Of a stretch of DNA of 64,000 nt, positions 25,330 through 38,713 are shown piece by piece (positions within the stretch are counted from its first letter, which is position 1; each line of letters starts with the position of its first letter). Source of the stretch: Lanius collurio (taxonomy: Eukaryota > Chordata > Aves > Passeriformes > Laniidae); assembly GCA_020086605.1 (NCBI GenBank), contig JACBWW010000016.1, positions 8,254,329 to 8,318,328 on the forward strand, in the 5' to 3' direction. The notes under the pieces were generated by a model. It saw only the letters and a program-made list of their open reading frames with translations, ran no database searches and was not told where the DNA came from. Both the position numbers and the translations under genes were made by a program.

Positions 25330-25690
25330 TCAAGGTTAGTCCTCCAGGATGAGCAGAAGAGATTTGCCTACAGTCATTGGTATGGGTGAGTGACATCACT
25401 CTACTTAATATTTGGGGGGTTTTGCTGGCTTTAATATAATTGCTTTAACATAGCACACTATACTATACGATACTATACCATACCATACTAGTAGTTTTAT
25501 CTCCTATACTGTGTAGTAAATAATTCTGATTAAGATCTTTTTGTCTAACCATTTATCATCATAACTCATTCATTTTTATATAAATATATCTCGTTTACCA
25601 TCCTGAAACCTAGAGGACAAAGTTGTGCAAGGCGTCAATCACACCCGTCTAATTCTTTAGACTTAAACTGTTGGCAATATCTGGGGCTAA
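25330..25690. mobile_element. Possible degraded LTR-like sequence
   Basis: AT-rich sequence with a pentamer repeat, a TATATAAATATA stretch (near 25,577) and a short GC-richer tail resembles parts of bird ERVL LTRs as I remember them. I see no clear TG...CA ends and no target duplication. It could equally be unique AT-rich DNA. Confidence 0.2.
25457..25490 (+). repeat. Imperfect (ACTAT)n microsatellite
   Basis: Seven pentamer units in a row: ACTAT, ACTAT, ACGAT, ACTAT, ACCAT, ACCAT and ACTA. Confidence 0.85.
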
Positions 25691-26190
25691 GGTTGGATCC
25701 AGCCACTCCCAGGCTCCTCTCTGAGAATGAGTTTAGAAAGCAAGGAGGACCTTTCTGCACCTTGTGGCTCAACAGGAGGGCTTCTCTAACACACTTTGAA
25801 GCTCCCACTCCACCTGTGACATCCTCTGCCAGAGCAGCCAGCTCAGAGCCTGGAGCTTGGCACTCACAGAAGATGCTGTGCTGCTCCTTCACTCCTCACC
25901 ACGCCTTCTCCAGGGGTCACATTCTCTGGTAAGACACTGCCTGATGTATTGCCAACATCAGGTACACCAGCACACCCCTCAGGGAAGCAATGACACAGGT
26001 AGTACCTTCAGCTCTGTCCATTGCCAAGACAGCTGGATGGAAGGACTTCCTGAGCAGTACACAGCCTTTCCTTGAGTCTCTGCTGAGCTGATTAAACCTA
26101 TGGCATGGCCATCAGGCTGGCATTACCCCACATTCACTGCATTCATGGAGCACAGCACCTTCCCAAAGCCAGCAGAGCCACGAAGGGTCT

Positions 26191-26238
26191 AAAATAATAA
26201 AATAAATATAAATACAAATAAAACTGTAAAAAATAAAA
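26191..26238 (+). repeat. A-rich (AAATA)-like low-complexity stretch
   Basis: Runs of AAAATA, AATAAA and AAATAC units. AATAAA hexamers here arise from the low complexity and need not be poly(A) signals. Confidence 0.7.
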
Positions 26239-26264
26239 GCTCAGGATCCTGGGTTGGGCTGCTC

Positions 26265-26285
26265 CTCAGCACTGGGGACAGCACT
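26265..26285 (+). promoter_or_regulatory. RE1/NRSE-like site (REST-binding element)
   Basis: CTCAGCACTGGGGACAGCACT matches both halves of the RE1 consensus TTCAGCACC..GGACAGCGCC. The cores TCAGCAC and GGACAGC are both perfect and sit at the canonical spacing of three bases. Mismatches are limited to the flanks and the variable centre. REST/NRSF binds such elements to silence neuronal genes in non-neuronal cells. The expected neighbouring gene, PTBP2, is neuron-enriched, which makes the position suggestive. Binding is inferred from sequence alone. Confidence 0.6.
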
Positions 26286-29200
26286 GCAAGAAGGATTTAT
26301 GGAGCTCTTCAGGAGTCAGCATGTGGCCAGATAGGCTGATTAGCCTTGCAAGAGATCCAGTGATGCCAGATGCAGGGTAATTTTCAACACAAATGAAACA
26401 CAATGCAGAAAGCCACAACCCATCTGTATGAAAAGTTAGGTCTGCAAAGTTTATTAGTCTGGGCTTCTGGCCACAAGAAAATACCTCATTTGCTTCTGGA
26501 CTGCAGTTAGCCCTGGAAACCACACAGGAGGTTTTTGCTGGGCTACGTATAAGCAGTGAGTCGGCGTCACCTTGATCATCCTCTGTTTTATATACACCTT
26601 TGAGCAGGACAGGCTGTTTTGCACCAGTAGATCTCATGATGCATAATTAGTACAAACAAATAAAGGATGAGGTGGGCAAGCATGTCTCACATTTGCTCTT
26701 ACATACATGAGTGGTAACTTGAACTGTAATCATGCAAAAAGACCTGTGTCCAGTCTGACAAAGAGCTGGATGCCATGCCTCCCCAGGATGGACATCTCAG
26801 GCGTGAGTGGAGGAGCATGGGGAGTTAAAGGGGGCTCAGTGGGACCAGGGGAAGAGGAGACCAAGCTGCTGTGCACCCCCCATGGGCTGGAGCAACCCAC
26901 ACCAGGAGCAGAGGGGTCCTGCCACGGGGAGCCCACTGGTGCCCACGCCAGCGACAGTCACACCAGTGCACAGAGCCCTCTTTTACACGGCCTTGGAATT
27001 AGCTGCAGAGAGGCAAACGGGATTATTCAACATCCTGCCACAATTCTGGGAAAGAGTGCATGGTTCCCGCTTGCTCTTCCCTTCTATTAGTATGCTGGGA
27101 AGGTGCAGAAAGGATTCAGAGCAGTCTGGCCTTGAAGGGATGAGACCCAGATTTTGCTGTCATGGAACATTAAAGCATTGGGTTCCTGTTGCAGATGAAG
27201 GTACAAGTTAGGTACCATATTGCTCAGTCCTGACAGGACTGTGGCACTTTTAAACATGACCAGAAGCAAGATTTCAGATACCATGGAAGCTTCAATGTCA
27301 GAAATACGGGTGCCTACTAATTTAGGTCCATCAAGGGCTGAGCATCTACTCCGTGTGCATTTGGAGCAGTTTGACAGGCAGAGGTGCTCAAAGTGGGACT
27401 GAGGTGTATAGGAAATCTGTCAGTACATGCAAACTTCATCCTCGTGCAAGTCACCTAATTTTAAAGCTCAAACTCTCCGGTATCTCCCTGCAGTAGAATT
27501 TGAATCTCATAACAGTAATAAAAGACATACAAACCAAACCAACCATAAAAACTGCAACCAAAAAACACCTAACACCTGAACTGCAAAAATGTGTATTCTA
27601 CTTTTCCTGTGTGAAATCTGGGCCATTTGTGACTTTATATGTTCCAGCCAGCTGTGCAACACAAGTGCCAGCAGACATATAACCCCCAGCTCCACAGTCT
27701 GGGTATTTTCAATCCAGCAGCAGCAATCAGGAAACAGGGCAGTGGCAGCAGAGTCTGTGCATTCATGGGCAAGTTGTGCTTGCCATACAACTCTTTCCAA
27801 TATCCCTTCCAGTTCCTGCTTTCTTCTTACCAGTGTGCTGGTGCAGTCTGTGCCAGGACTGGGGTGCTGTGTGTGGGTGGTGACCCAGCACTGATTCTGC
27901 GAGGGCCGGAGTGTCCCAGGAAGGCTGGATGGCAGCAGGATGGGCCAAACCTCCTGTTGCTCTTCTCCACAGCCCTTCCCACTCAGCCTTGCCTGAATTT
28001 CCCAAGCTGCTGGTCTCCATTCACAGCCACATCCATCACTCCAGGCTGCTGGGTGCAGAACAGTCACTGCTTTCCTACAGAAACTGGTGCAAGGAGACTT
28101 TTTTTCCACCAGAGAAATATTACCCTTTTTTTTTCAGACTCTGCTTCTAAGGGAAAGCATTCTTAAAGCTGTGAAGAGTGTTAAGCAGTATCCCAGGTTA
28201 CCTTTTAACAGGAGAACATTACCCTCCTCTTTCACCCTTCTGTTACTCTAAACAGTCCTTAGAACACCTAAAATTACCACTGTCTGTTGTGGAGCAAGCC
28301 AGAAAAGTTGTGTCTCAGACAGTGATGGACTGTGTGAGATTACTCCACTGACTTTTATCTTCAGCAACAGGCCCCATGTATATCAGGACACAGTTTAAAA
28401 GGAATTATCATCTTTTTAATAGATCACATACTGAGTCACAAGCTACATATTCAACAGAAAATCAAGCTAATTGCTCACTTCTTCTAAGATATCCCTGAAG
28501 GATAATCGATGTCTGCAGTGCTGTTTCTTAGTTGGAAACTAAATAATTAAGCTGAAGAAATGCATTTCTCTTTCAAGTTTCTCTCTGTATTTTCTTTTAT
28601 TCTTCTTTGTACCAAATACATCAGAATGAACATAAGCTATTGACTTTAATTAAAAATTAAAATTAGCTCTAGTTTAGTTTTGTTATATCCACAGCTGAAA
28701 AACAAAAGAGATTGTCAAGACAGAAGAAGAAAACAGTTCAACCTTTCTGTCAGCTCCCATCCCTACCCACTTACCCAGCAAATCACACACACACTGCACA
28801 TCAGCTTCGTCCTGCACATAACTTCAGCAGGATTTCTGCACTTGGGCCTCAGCTTATAACAACAGCTGTGAGGAAAATAAATAAAGAAATGGACAGTACC
28901 ACAACATGATAGATTTGTGAATCCCCCAAATTTGATAGGAATCTTCTTTATTAATTTAACCTATTACTGGCTAATTGCTTATGTACTGTAAATCTGCAAA
29001 GGTCAATCACCAAACAATAAGAAGGTATGAAACACTAACAAGTCCTAATACAGTAAGAATGTAAATCAATAGTCTAAATGAAGCCTTGTATTGCCAATGA
29101 TGCATGAAAATGTATTATTGTCGGGGACTACAAGCATGGGTTTCACTGAAAGCAATAAAACAAAAAGCCATGTCTTTCGAGAGAAAGACAGTATAAACAG

Positions 29201-30155
29201 CATCTGTAAATACTGACTGTACAGTGAACTTTTTCAAAAGGGCAGCTTCAAGAATAGGCCATTTCCCTGAAAGATACTTTCTCTGACAAAAGGTAAAAGG
29301 AAAAATGTGCTGATACAATAAAGAAATACTTGAAAAGGCTAACTCTGAACTATGTGAATGTAACACAAGAACAAGTTTTATATATTAAATACTGCATCTT
29401 AAACAAATGTAAATAACTATTTCTATACAGTAACCTTTATGAAGCTGTTTATAAACCTACAGAGAGAATCCTACAGTTAACTCCATTCAAACAACTGTGC
29501 CAAGAGGACAGAGGTACTGCAGATGTGCACAGCTGTAAGAGGAAGCAGACCCCTCACCTGGAGGCTCGCTGCACTGTATTGCTGTGTGCCCATTTGGAAA
29601 ACTCCTGCCTTCCTGAGTTTCTAACTGGTTCAGATGGATGTTAAGGAAAAACGCTATTTTTAAACCAGCTCTTACTGGTTTCTTATTCAGGCTGCTGAAT
29701 AGTTTTGTGTTTGTAGAAGCAATTTAGCTTTATTAAGCAGCCTGCCATGAAGTGGGTGAGCTCAGAGAAGCCTTGTGCAGTGCATTGCAGCAGCAGAAGT
29801 CAATCAGTCTAGAACCTGATTACTGAGAGCTGCACTGACACGCTGCAAGGAAGGGTGTTACACCCTCATCCCACAAGCCAGACGTCCCATTTCACCTCTG
29901 ATATTATTGAAGGAATTCCTCATCATGGCAGCAGAGGTTTGGCAAATATACTTCTCAAAATTGTGTTATTGTGTTTCTTCATTTTCATTAAAATTCTATG
30001 CCAAACTTCCAATTGTGAGGGTCATTTCATTTCCATGGCATTGTTAGAATATATTTCACAAGCAATGTAGACAGCACTTACTGTGAAATCTGTATTTCTT
30101 ATTTTCCTGCTGGTAGGAAAATAGAACACTTAAAATCAGTTGGGAACCTGAAGAG

Positions 30156-30180
30156 TTAGACCTGCTACAGGCAGGTCTAA
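30156..30180. repeat. Perfect 10-bp inverted repeat with 5-base loop
   Basis: TTAGACCTGC, then TACAG, then GCAGGTCTAA. The stem is too short for a microRNA precursor. In a window of this size about one such hairpin is expected by chance. Confidence 0.6.
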
Positions 30181-33100
30181 ATTGCTATTATAAAAAGGTC
30201 CATTAGCAGGTTTGATCTGAGCAAGGAGGGTGTGCTAGTTTACCATATTAGTGTGATTTCTTCCCGACCAAAGTCTGCTCATGAATTGTAGCAGTATTGA
30301 ATTAAAGGAATCTGGTTTTAAGGCCAGGCATGGATACTGGAAACAGTCATATAATAATCTACTCTTATGGTTTAGGCAGAAAAAAAGGAAGCATTATTCT
30401 TTCTGAACATTTCCTTCCTCTTTATATCTTCAGATACTCTGCTTTTGCTAAGGTCATTGCATGAATTTAAGATACACCATTCTGGAAACTAAATTAGCCC
30501 TCATTTACTGGGAAGTTGAATGCAGCCAGACTAATGGTGGTGCAAATATAATTGGTTCCCAACATGTGTCAGTGTGTATACTCCTCAAGCCACGGAAAAG
30601 ATGCATTATGGGACTAATTTTTAAATGTTAATGGATATTGGATGTTTGCCAGACACCCAGCTGTGCACAAAACATTGAGATGGTAAATAGCTCTTGATCT
30701 GTTTAGAAACAAATTATAATGGCTGTTTGGATTCCACATGACTGAAGGCATGGTAACCAGCACAGGCTCACAGGCTGACCCTATTAACTGCACTAAGGGG
30801 AATGCACTGATTTTTAAAATCAAAATAAGAGACATAAAATAAGGCTATTAAGACGCCATTTAAATTATTTTAGATTAATATTAAACAAACAACATCTCCA
30901 CAACTACCCATAGCACCTGTTACCATTGCTTACATGAGCTGACTTACTTAAGGGACTTTTTTTTTGCTAAGGTTCTTTGGGAGGACATAAGAAAGAAATG
31001 CTTTGATCACACAATTAATTTGGTTCTAAAGCTGAGGTCTGAGTGAAAAGCTTACCTGCACTTATAGAATAAAATATCCCCTGCCACACATCAACAGTGG
31101 AACTCAGTTAGATGCACCAAGGAATATTCATTTGATATGTAATTTTACATATCATAATTTTAACTTAAAGTGTATAAATATCAGTATTTGCAGGAAATTC
31201 CCTACTTGAAATGTCTTACTAATTGTATTCATTTGGTCAGCAAATCCCAACAGGGAATTTTTAATCAGCTGGATTAGGTGCTTTTGATTACTATACTGTA
31301 GCATTAGCAGAAGGCACTATTTTGCAAGTGAAAAATGTACTAATTGTCAGCAACACAGGAGAGCTCTTTTCCATAAACCTGTGTATTCAGCAGTTTGAGA
31401 CTCCTTTTCAAAAATAAATAAGACTGTCACATCTATATCCAGGAGAGCTTCCTCTTTAGGATTTTGCTGCTGAGTTTGAAAAGTTCTGAAAAAAAGTCTT
31501 CATGTGTAGCCCATACCAAAATTTCTCTATAAAACCCCACAAAACAGTAGGCAATTCCAAGCAGAAGAGTACAGTGTCATTGGATCAACAGGGAATGACT
31601 CAAGACTACCTAAGAGCTGACTGTGCAATGTCATTAAATCACAGACTGTCAATAATGCAAAATTTGTACTCCCCAAGTAACTTTGCAATTGCAGCTTTGT
31701 ATCTTGAGTTTTTTCTTCTTAGCATCTATTCTGTATCTTGGTTTTTAACTGGGTGCTTTCTGCTTATTTTGGTACCTTCCACAGCTTACTCTCTCTGGTC
31801 TGAAGTACACTCGTGTTAGGAAAGGAAGTCTTAGAGTCCCTTCTCACGGTTCTTTAAAGTTATTTTGCTCTTTCTCAGAAGAATGTTGCTTTCTCCAGAT
31901 GTAGAACATCTATGAAAATAAAAGCATCCTGACCATTAGGAAATGTGCTATTCTTAGAGGCATCATCAAAACATGTCAAAAGAGGATATTTTTTCCTGAC
32001 AGCTCTAAAGTCTTGATCCATTCATACAGAGTAAGTATAGATCTAGGAGGAATGTTTTCCCCACTGCCAATTTCAAGTGCCAAGAAAAATTGAGGTGATA
32101 AAACACAAAAACAAAGCTCACCCGCTTTACTCAACCCTGAAAGCTGACAAGCCACAAGAGGAGGTCTGGCCCCACGGAGGCATGGCCCAGGCATTCTGCC
32201 TCCCCACTGCAGGCAAGAGAGCATTGCTGCCATCCTCAGCCTGCACAGCCCTGAGCACGTTATTTCAATGGCATCAGGATACCCACAGAGAGTTTTGCTC
32301 TCCCAAATAGTCCAGCCACTCACAGGATAGGAATCACACAAACAGCTTCACCTTCTCCCTGCAAGCAGAATATGGGAAAGTCTCTGCACTGTCTGCAGTT
32401 GTAGGATTATTGGTGAAGAGTCTGGGTTTGGACATATGAGATTTGGTAGTGAATTGGTCTTGGAAGAGGAAAGCTGAGGTGGTAATCAAATCTTCTCTGA
32501 GCTTCAGGAGGGAGGATTTTATGCCTCTGATGCTGCTCTGAGAAGATCTGCTCTGCTGCTAGCTCATGCTTCCTCCACTGATGTCAACAGGCAAATCACA
32601 ACGAGATGCTGTCCCACAAGAGCAAAAAGGGTGGAAACAGCCTTGTTGCTCATTCCTCATCCTGGCTGGGGGTTTAGGAGTGTGGCCACAGCCACGTGGA
32701 TTTCACACCTTTATAATGTGGTGATATTATCCGTATCAGCTGCAAGCAGACAAAAAAACTGGAAGTTCTCTTTCCTAGTAAATCACCAATTCAACAACAG
32801 AATTCAGAGAGCACAATACCTATAACTTCAGTTATGTTACCATAAATCTGAAATAATTCTGCTAAGGCTGGAGAATCTATTCTTAATTTTCAAAAGCAAA
32901 TGAGAACAATCTGACCAGCAGCATTCAGGGTTTGAATGACCTACATACAATGTGTGTTTTTGCAGATACAGAGTAATTTCATTAGAGTACCCTGCAAAAT
33001 CTTTTACTTGCACAACTTGTTTCCATTTCTTTTTAGTGTAATGAGATTTCATGATGAAAGACAAATACAATCTAGTATAGCAAAAGTGCATGTTACACTG

Positions 33101-35339
33101 ATCCTAATAAGCCCAATGAAAATCAATAATGCTGCTAGTTTCCCTGAAATCAGCCTACATAAGCTCCAAGCACCATGTTCTGCCTAAAGCAGAGTATTAG
33201 CAGCTTATATAAGACAGATATTTCCTAGTAGAAAATCTGAAAACAACCATAGTTGAGAAAAAGAAAATAAAGTAAATAGCTGTTACAAATACCACAAAAA
33301 ATTGGGGATTGTTGCCTCCTGTCCTTAAGGTGTGGGTGAAGAGTCTTTTCCCTTCCCTTTTCATCCAGTTGCCAGCTGTACCAAAGCACTGTGCTGGATG
33401 CAGCCTGCTCGAGGGGGAGTCCCAAGGCCCTGGCATCTCTGTCCCCTGCAAGGGAAAAACAATATTGTCCACCTTTTTGCTGAAAAGGGATGAGAAATTT
33501 TGCTCTGAGAGCAGAAGCCCCTTTTTTGCTGGCATAGAAGTGAGGGTTATAATAACAGGGGGAAAACGTCAAGCCTGCTGTATCAAGGAGTGGTATTAAA
33601 AATTCAGGCACCCTGATGCAATGAACTTTGCCAAGATGCATGTATCATCTATCATATTTCCTCCTTTTGCTTGCAGCTTGCCCTGCCTTCAGTAATGGGA
33701 AATGCTGAGTTAAGAGGGGAAGAGAGGGCGGGTCTGAAAGCAAAGACAAGAACAAGCAAACGTCAGAAGAGAGAGACAATTTATCTATATGTTATGCAGT
33801 ATATCTGAGAGCAAAAGCCATCATTATGTAGATTTTTACTCTGCATGTATTTCAAATAAAATCCTTCTTTGAAGTTTGCCTCTTCTTAAATAAGCTAATA
33901 AATGTAGGAAGCTCAAAATATAATTTCCATTGCATTAGCAAGCTATTTTTTATTTGCATAAGAAAACGTTTCTCTGTAATGATCTACCTTATGAATGACC
34001 TGGGGAAATAATTTCAGGTTGCTTTAAAATGCAACCATTTGTTTCTTATTGGTGAGTTCAATTTCACTAAAAGTTATGGAGTGAACAGCAATTTGCAATA
34101 TTGGATAGCCAAAGGTGCATAATTATTTCCAGTTTACTATTAAAATAATATTTAAATAATTCAGCATGTAGTTGCTTTTTTCTTCTAATGATGTACTATT
34201 AACAGGTTGGCAGATTTGCAAGAGTGAGGCATTTTATGAATTTTTTGAATTAGGAAATTCTTACAGAAGCAAATGTAAGCACAAGCTTTTATTTTGTGTA
34301 ATGTTTGCATTGGAAAGTCTTCCCTCAGGACAAGAATAGATTGAATTTTTGCAAGTGTTCAACTTCATGTAAGTAGCATATTTGTATTTATTTACCAAAT
34401 GTAAGTAGGGTAATCCTGGATAAAATGATTGTATATAGGGAACACACATAGGTAGCATATAGGAATATGTGCCATGGATACATCAGAGATGCACTTCTGC
34501 CTTCCACAGGGGGATGGAGCACAGCTCATTCTGCCTAGTTCAGAGGTTGTAACAGCTTCTGCCCGTACATCACAGGTGTACAGTTCTGTTGCTATGGAGA
34601 CAGGCTCAAATGAGCAGGAAATTTCATTTTGATAAAGTTCTATTCTTGGGCAGAGGAAGAAGGCTCTATATTCAGCATCACATACGGCATTATTTAATGT
34701 TTGAGACACATGTTCTGTAAACAAGAGACTTGAAGAGCGAGTCGCATTTTCCCCTCCTGATGCCAGCACCTGAAAATAACTCCTTGGAAGTGGGTGGTGC
34801 AGTTGGGAACAGCCCTGCACCACGGATCTGCTCTGCACAGAGAGCACCAGCAGAGGGGCAGGGTGTGGGTGGCAGCTCCTGAGCTCACCCTGACCCCACC
34901 TGGCATGGCCTGGGCATCCCCTGCCTTGGGAACCTGTGGCCAAAACCAGCAGGGCTTGATACAGCTGAAAAGTGGGAAATGGCAGGTGAAATAGTTCCTT
35001 AATTTTAACTTACGTAAAAACGTTCATATTTGTTAAACAAAGAAATCAAACTTTTTAAAATGGAAGATCTTTCCAATGCACTCAATTGAAACAGTGTTTT
35101 GAAAACAGTGAAATTAAATATTTTCACTTTTTCCACTTCTCCACACACCAGGATATATCGACCCTATCAATTCACTAGTGCTGACAGAAATGTGCTAAGC
35201 AATTCCATAGACCAGGACCTGCATTTTTCAGGGGAAAGAGAATTTGCCTGAGAGCTGCCTCCCAACTCCCACCTCAGTGAGGTGAAAGCAAAGACAATTA
35301 TGGGGGAGAGCATCTGAAGTTCTTCCAGCCCCAGTAGCA

Positions 35340-35470
35340 CCCTGTGCCCTGCAGGACCCAGCCGGGGAGCAGTGCCCGCCCCAGCTCCTGCCCCTCAGAC
35401 TGAGGCGCCTTCCGCCCGCAGGGGGGACAAACCGAACTGTGGGCAAACGAGTCAGGGACTCGCAGAGCTC
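35340..35470. other. Small CpG cluster
   Basis: About eight CpGs in 130 bases within a GC-rich patch, more than elsewhere in the desert outside the main island. It is too small for a standard CpG island and has no TATA box. It might be a decayed island or a minor regulatory element. Confidence 0.35.
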
Positions 35471-38400
35471 TGGAGGTGGCACAGGGTTGCCAAAGGGCAA
35501 TGGAGCCCCTTGCTTGGGGTATGGGGGAACAAAAGTTCACAGCTCGTTTGGCAAACAAGGATCAGGAGGTATTTTTGGTGGTGGTGTCTTGTTATTTTGG
35601 TTTAGTGACTTGTGGTGGGTTGGTTTTTTTTTTTCCTTTTCGGTTTAAATCTCAGTATTTGAAAGCTCCTAGCTATTTACATCTAGCAGCCTTATTCAAA
35701 CAGCTGATATACCAAGACCTTTTCAGGATTGTGGAGAGTTTTTTCTGCTCTAATTTGCAACAAAAATAATTTAAATATTACAGAATTTGCTACTACTCTT
35801 AGGCTTTGTGCAATGCTTGGAAAGTACGGAGTATTAAAAGCCTTTTACCTTAGGAACACCTTAACATAACTAGTGTTTCACTCAAAAAGCCACGGTGAAA
35901 TTAATTCTGCTTCTGGCAAATATTAAGCACAAGTCATAGCTGGGAAGGCCTGTTGGCAAAACTGAGCCCTTAGCTATCATATGTCTTTTCCTAAACTGTA
36001 TCTTAACCTCCATAAATAACCAATGAAGTGGAATCTCCTTTTGCACCTCAGTATTGTGTTCTTTTATTATTAAAAAAAATCTATTTTGTACCATAATAAT
36101 ATCACTTGCCACAATAAAATACAAGGATTAGCTTCTCTCCTGTCCCCTCCTGCACCAAGCACCTAGACTGCAGTAAGATAAAGAAAAGCCAAAGAAAATG
36201 AAAAATATCAATAGTTACACTGGTAAATTGAAATACTTACTATCTTGTGGGGGAAAACCTGTTATTAAAAAAAAAATACCTAAGATAGTGTCAGGCAGTG
36301 TGACAATGAAGATGTCATTACTAAACAGGGCTCTTTGGTCCCTTAGCTGTCAATAATTAATACATTATTTACACTTGCACATTCTCATTTCCCAGCTTTC
36401 GAGATTTCATTTACACTCTGATCCTTTGCTTAGCAGAAAATTTAACATCATTGCGACCTTTTTCTTCCTGACACTATACACCTATCAAACAGAGAAAGAG
36501 AACTGCATCTAATATGTGTATTTATTAAAGTAGAAAGCATCAGTTACTGGAGGAAGTGACAAATGCCAGTGTTTGCCACAATAAAATGGAAGAGAACCAA
36601 ATTGCTCCCCCAAAAAAATCAATTAAGAAACCATCTTAATAATACTGTTGGGTGGGGGCTCAGCATTTTGATGTTTTAGGGAAATGTAGCTGAAGTGTTT
36701 CTAATCAGAACCCAAAGGAATTAGCAAAGTTATGAAAGCCATGTCACAGACTGGAGACAACATTATGTTAAAGATACACCATTTTGACTATCTGAAATCA
36801 AAATATTTTGTTCAGTTGAAAGAGCATTTTCCTCATCATGCTGAGGAGATTCAGCCATTCCAAGGAGAAGCAATGTCAGATGGTCATATGAGATGTAAAT
36901 CACTGTTACGACAGTGTACATAAATGTACATATTTATTTAGTATAAGGATATGCAAACTATCAGCATAAAATTTAACATATGTTAAAACTGTGCTGTAAG
37001 CAAGGATTGCCAGAACGTAGATGACTGGGATAATCCTTTTGAAGTTGGTGCCAAGTTTCATGTTGAAGTTAATTTTTCTGTTTTGAAAAACAAGTATTCT
37101 GGACCTATCCTGGCACAGTGGGGCCAGACACTGGATGATCTTGAATTGAGAAAACCACATAAATTTGTAATTTGGGCTCTCAGGAAATTTTTCTGTCCAC
37201 TCCAGTGATTTTGGAGCATGTCCCTCAGTGCAATCAGAAACTATTAGGAGTAATGGCAGCAATAATCCTACTCCAGTGGAGGAAGAGCTGGGAAAACGAG
37301 ATAACCCAGAGATGCTTTTCTACACACCAAAGAAGTTACTTTGTAATTTTTTTGGTTAAATTGAGTTTATGGTCATCATTTAGAAGACCTTGTTCTAAGT
37401 CTATAGAAATGTAAAGCTCTGATGTTACTTTCTGGTAACTTTGCAGAAGGTGGCTGAATTGCCTTAGCCAAGTAGGCACTTCCTCCAGCTGGAATTTGTC
37501 CATGCTGCCAAAACAACAGGGCTGCATTGGGCAGAAGAGATGATTTTATGACAAGTTCAGAATTAACTGTACCATTGGCTCTCTCCAAGCTCCTCTGCTG
37601 AGGGGTTGCCACAAGTTCTTGCACTCCTCTGTGGTGGGGATGGCATCCTTGTTTGTCATACAGAGGCCTGGCTGGATTTGGCACTCTCTGAAATTTCATC
37701 TCAGGAGCTGTAACAGCAGAGAAAACACAGACACACTGGACAGCTTCTACAAAACGCTGTACCATCTGCTTGGCCAAAGGGAGCAGAAGCACTGCAGTGA
37801 TGCAAATATGTTGTCCTATCTAAGGCTGGGCTTTGTCACTGTGTTCAGGCACTGTAGACACAGAAATCCACCTGAGGTGAACTTCAGTTCACCTAGGCAC
37901 AAACACAACAGCCAGTCCCACAGTGCCATAACATGATAGCAGTGACAACCATCTCCCACTTCCTTCTTGCACAGCCAGCATCCAGCTGGCACTGTCAAAA
38001 CCATGTAAAACAGGGAGGTCTGCATTCATTATTACAACCACTCCAAAGTTAAAATCTCATTAATTGATTCACCATTGCATGACATATTGACTCCTGTGTC
38101 TTCCTCATCATCAGCTGGTGATCTCCAGCTGGCACTGGGGGAGCACATGTTAGTGCACCGATTCTGCCTGCTCCATCCTACATCCCTTGCTTTTCCCAGT
38201 CAGCTATAAAAAAAAAGTAGTTAATATTCAACAAAAGGAAGTTCATGCATTATTTCGCCTTCTGAGAAATTAGTATCATTCTCTGCAAATAAAAATCTCC
38301 AGGATGAATTCTTGCATGCCAGTTCTTAGCCAGGAGCACAATATATTGGTTGAGTTGTGTTTTCTTGTTAGCAATAGGGGTTTTATAGCAGAGGCCCTGG

Positions 38401-38712
38401 CAGTCTTTGTGATGGAGGAGCAAACACTACTGCATCCACTCTGACATAAAAAGTAATCATTTCTGGAAGACTCTATCACAATGAAAATTCCAAGCTATGG
38501 ACTGGATTCAAGTTGGTGAGCACCCAAACTGTGCCCAAATGCCACCCCGTTGCAAGATCTGTTCTAAATTCCTGAGCTATTAGGGCAATATAGTGTTTAT
38601 GAGACATGCCAGATTGATGGCATCTGCATGTAAATTTTTTTGCTTGCCACACAACTGCTGGGGCCCTGTACCAGTACATAGGCCTTAGAACAAGGGACAC
38701 GCAGCTTACCTA

Positions 38713-38713
38713 N
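38713..38713. other. Single ambiguous base (N)
   Basis: The only N in the window. It lies exactly at the left limit of recognisable LTR sequence, so it may mark an assembly join or a masked gap, not just a single uncertain base. Confidence 0.95.

Larger units (their letters stand above)
25691..38713. other. Intergenic DNA, no gene recognised
   Basis: Non-coding sequence. It contains an A-rich stretch (26,191-26,238), the RE1 site at 26,265, CpG-poor GC-richer blocks (26,740-26,960, 27,820-28,030 and 34,750-34,960), a small CpG cluster at about 35,340-35,470 and long AT-rich tracts (about 33,840-34,260). The overlapping frames at 27,507-28,109 (-) and 27,639-28,166 (+) are long only because stops are scarce in that block, and neither shows a domain. 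Confidence 0.6.

Noticed and set aside
27507..28166. Overlapping 200-codon (-) and 175-codon (+) frames
   Set aside because: Both strands are open at once in a GC-richer block, which points to stop-poor composition. Neither reading shows a family motif.
30156..30180. Perfect 10-bp hairpin considered as a microRNA precursor
   Set aside because: The stem is far too short for Drosha/Dicer processing, and the flanks do not extend the pairing.
37875..37894. AGGTGAAC/GTTCACCT inverted repeat resembling a nuclear-receptor element
   Set aside because: An 8-bp inverted repeat with a short spacer is expected many times by chance, and the half-site spacing is not a standard one.
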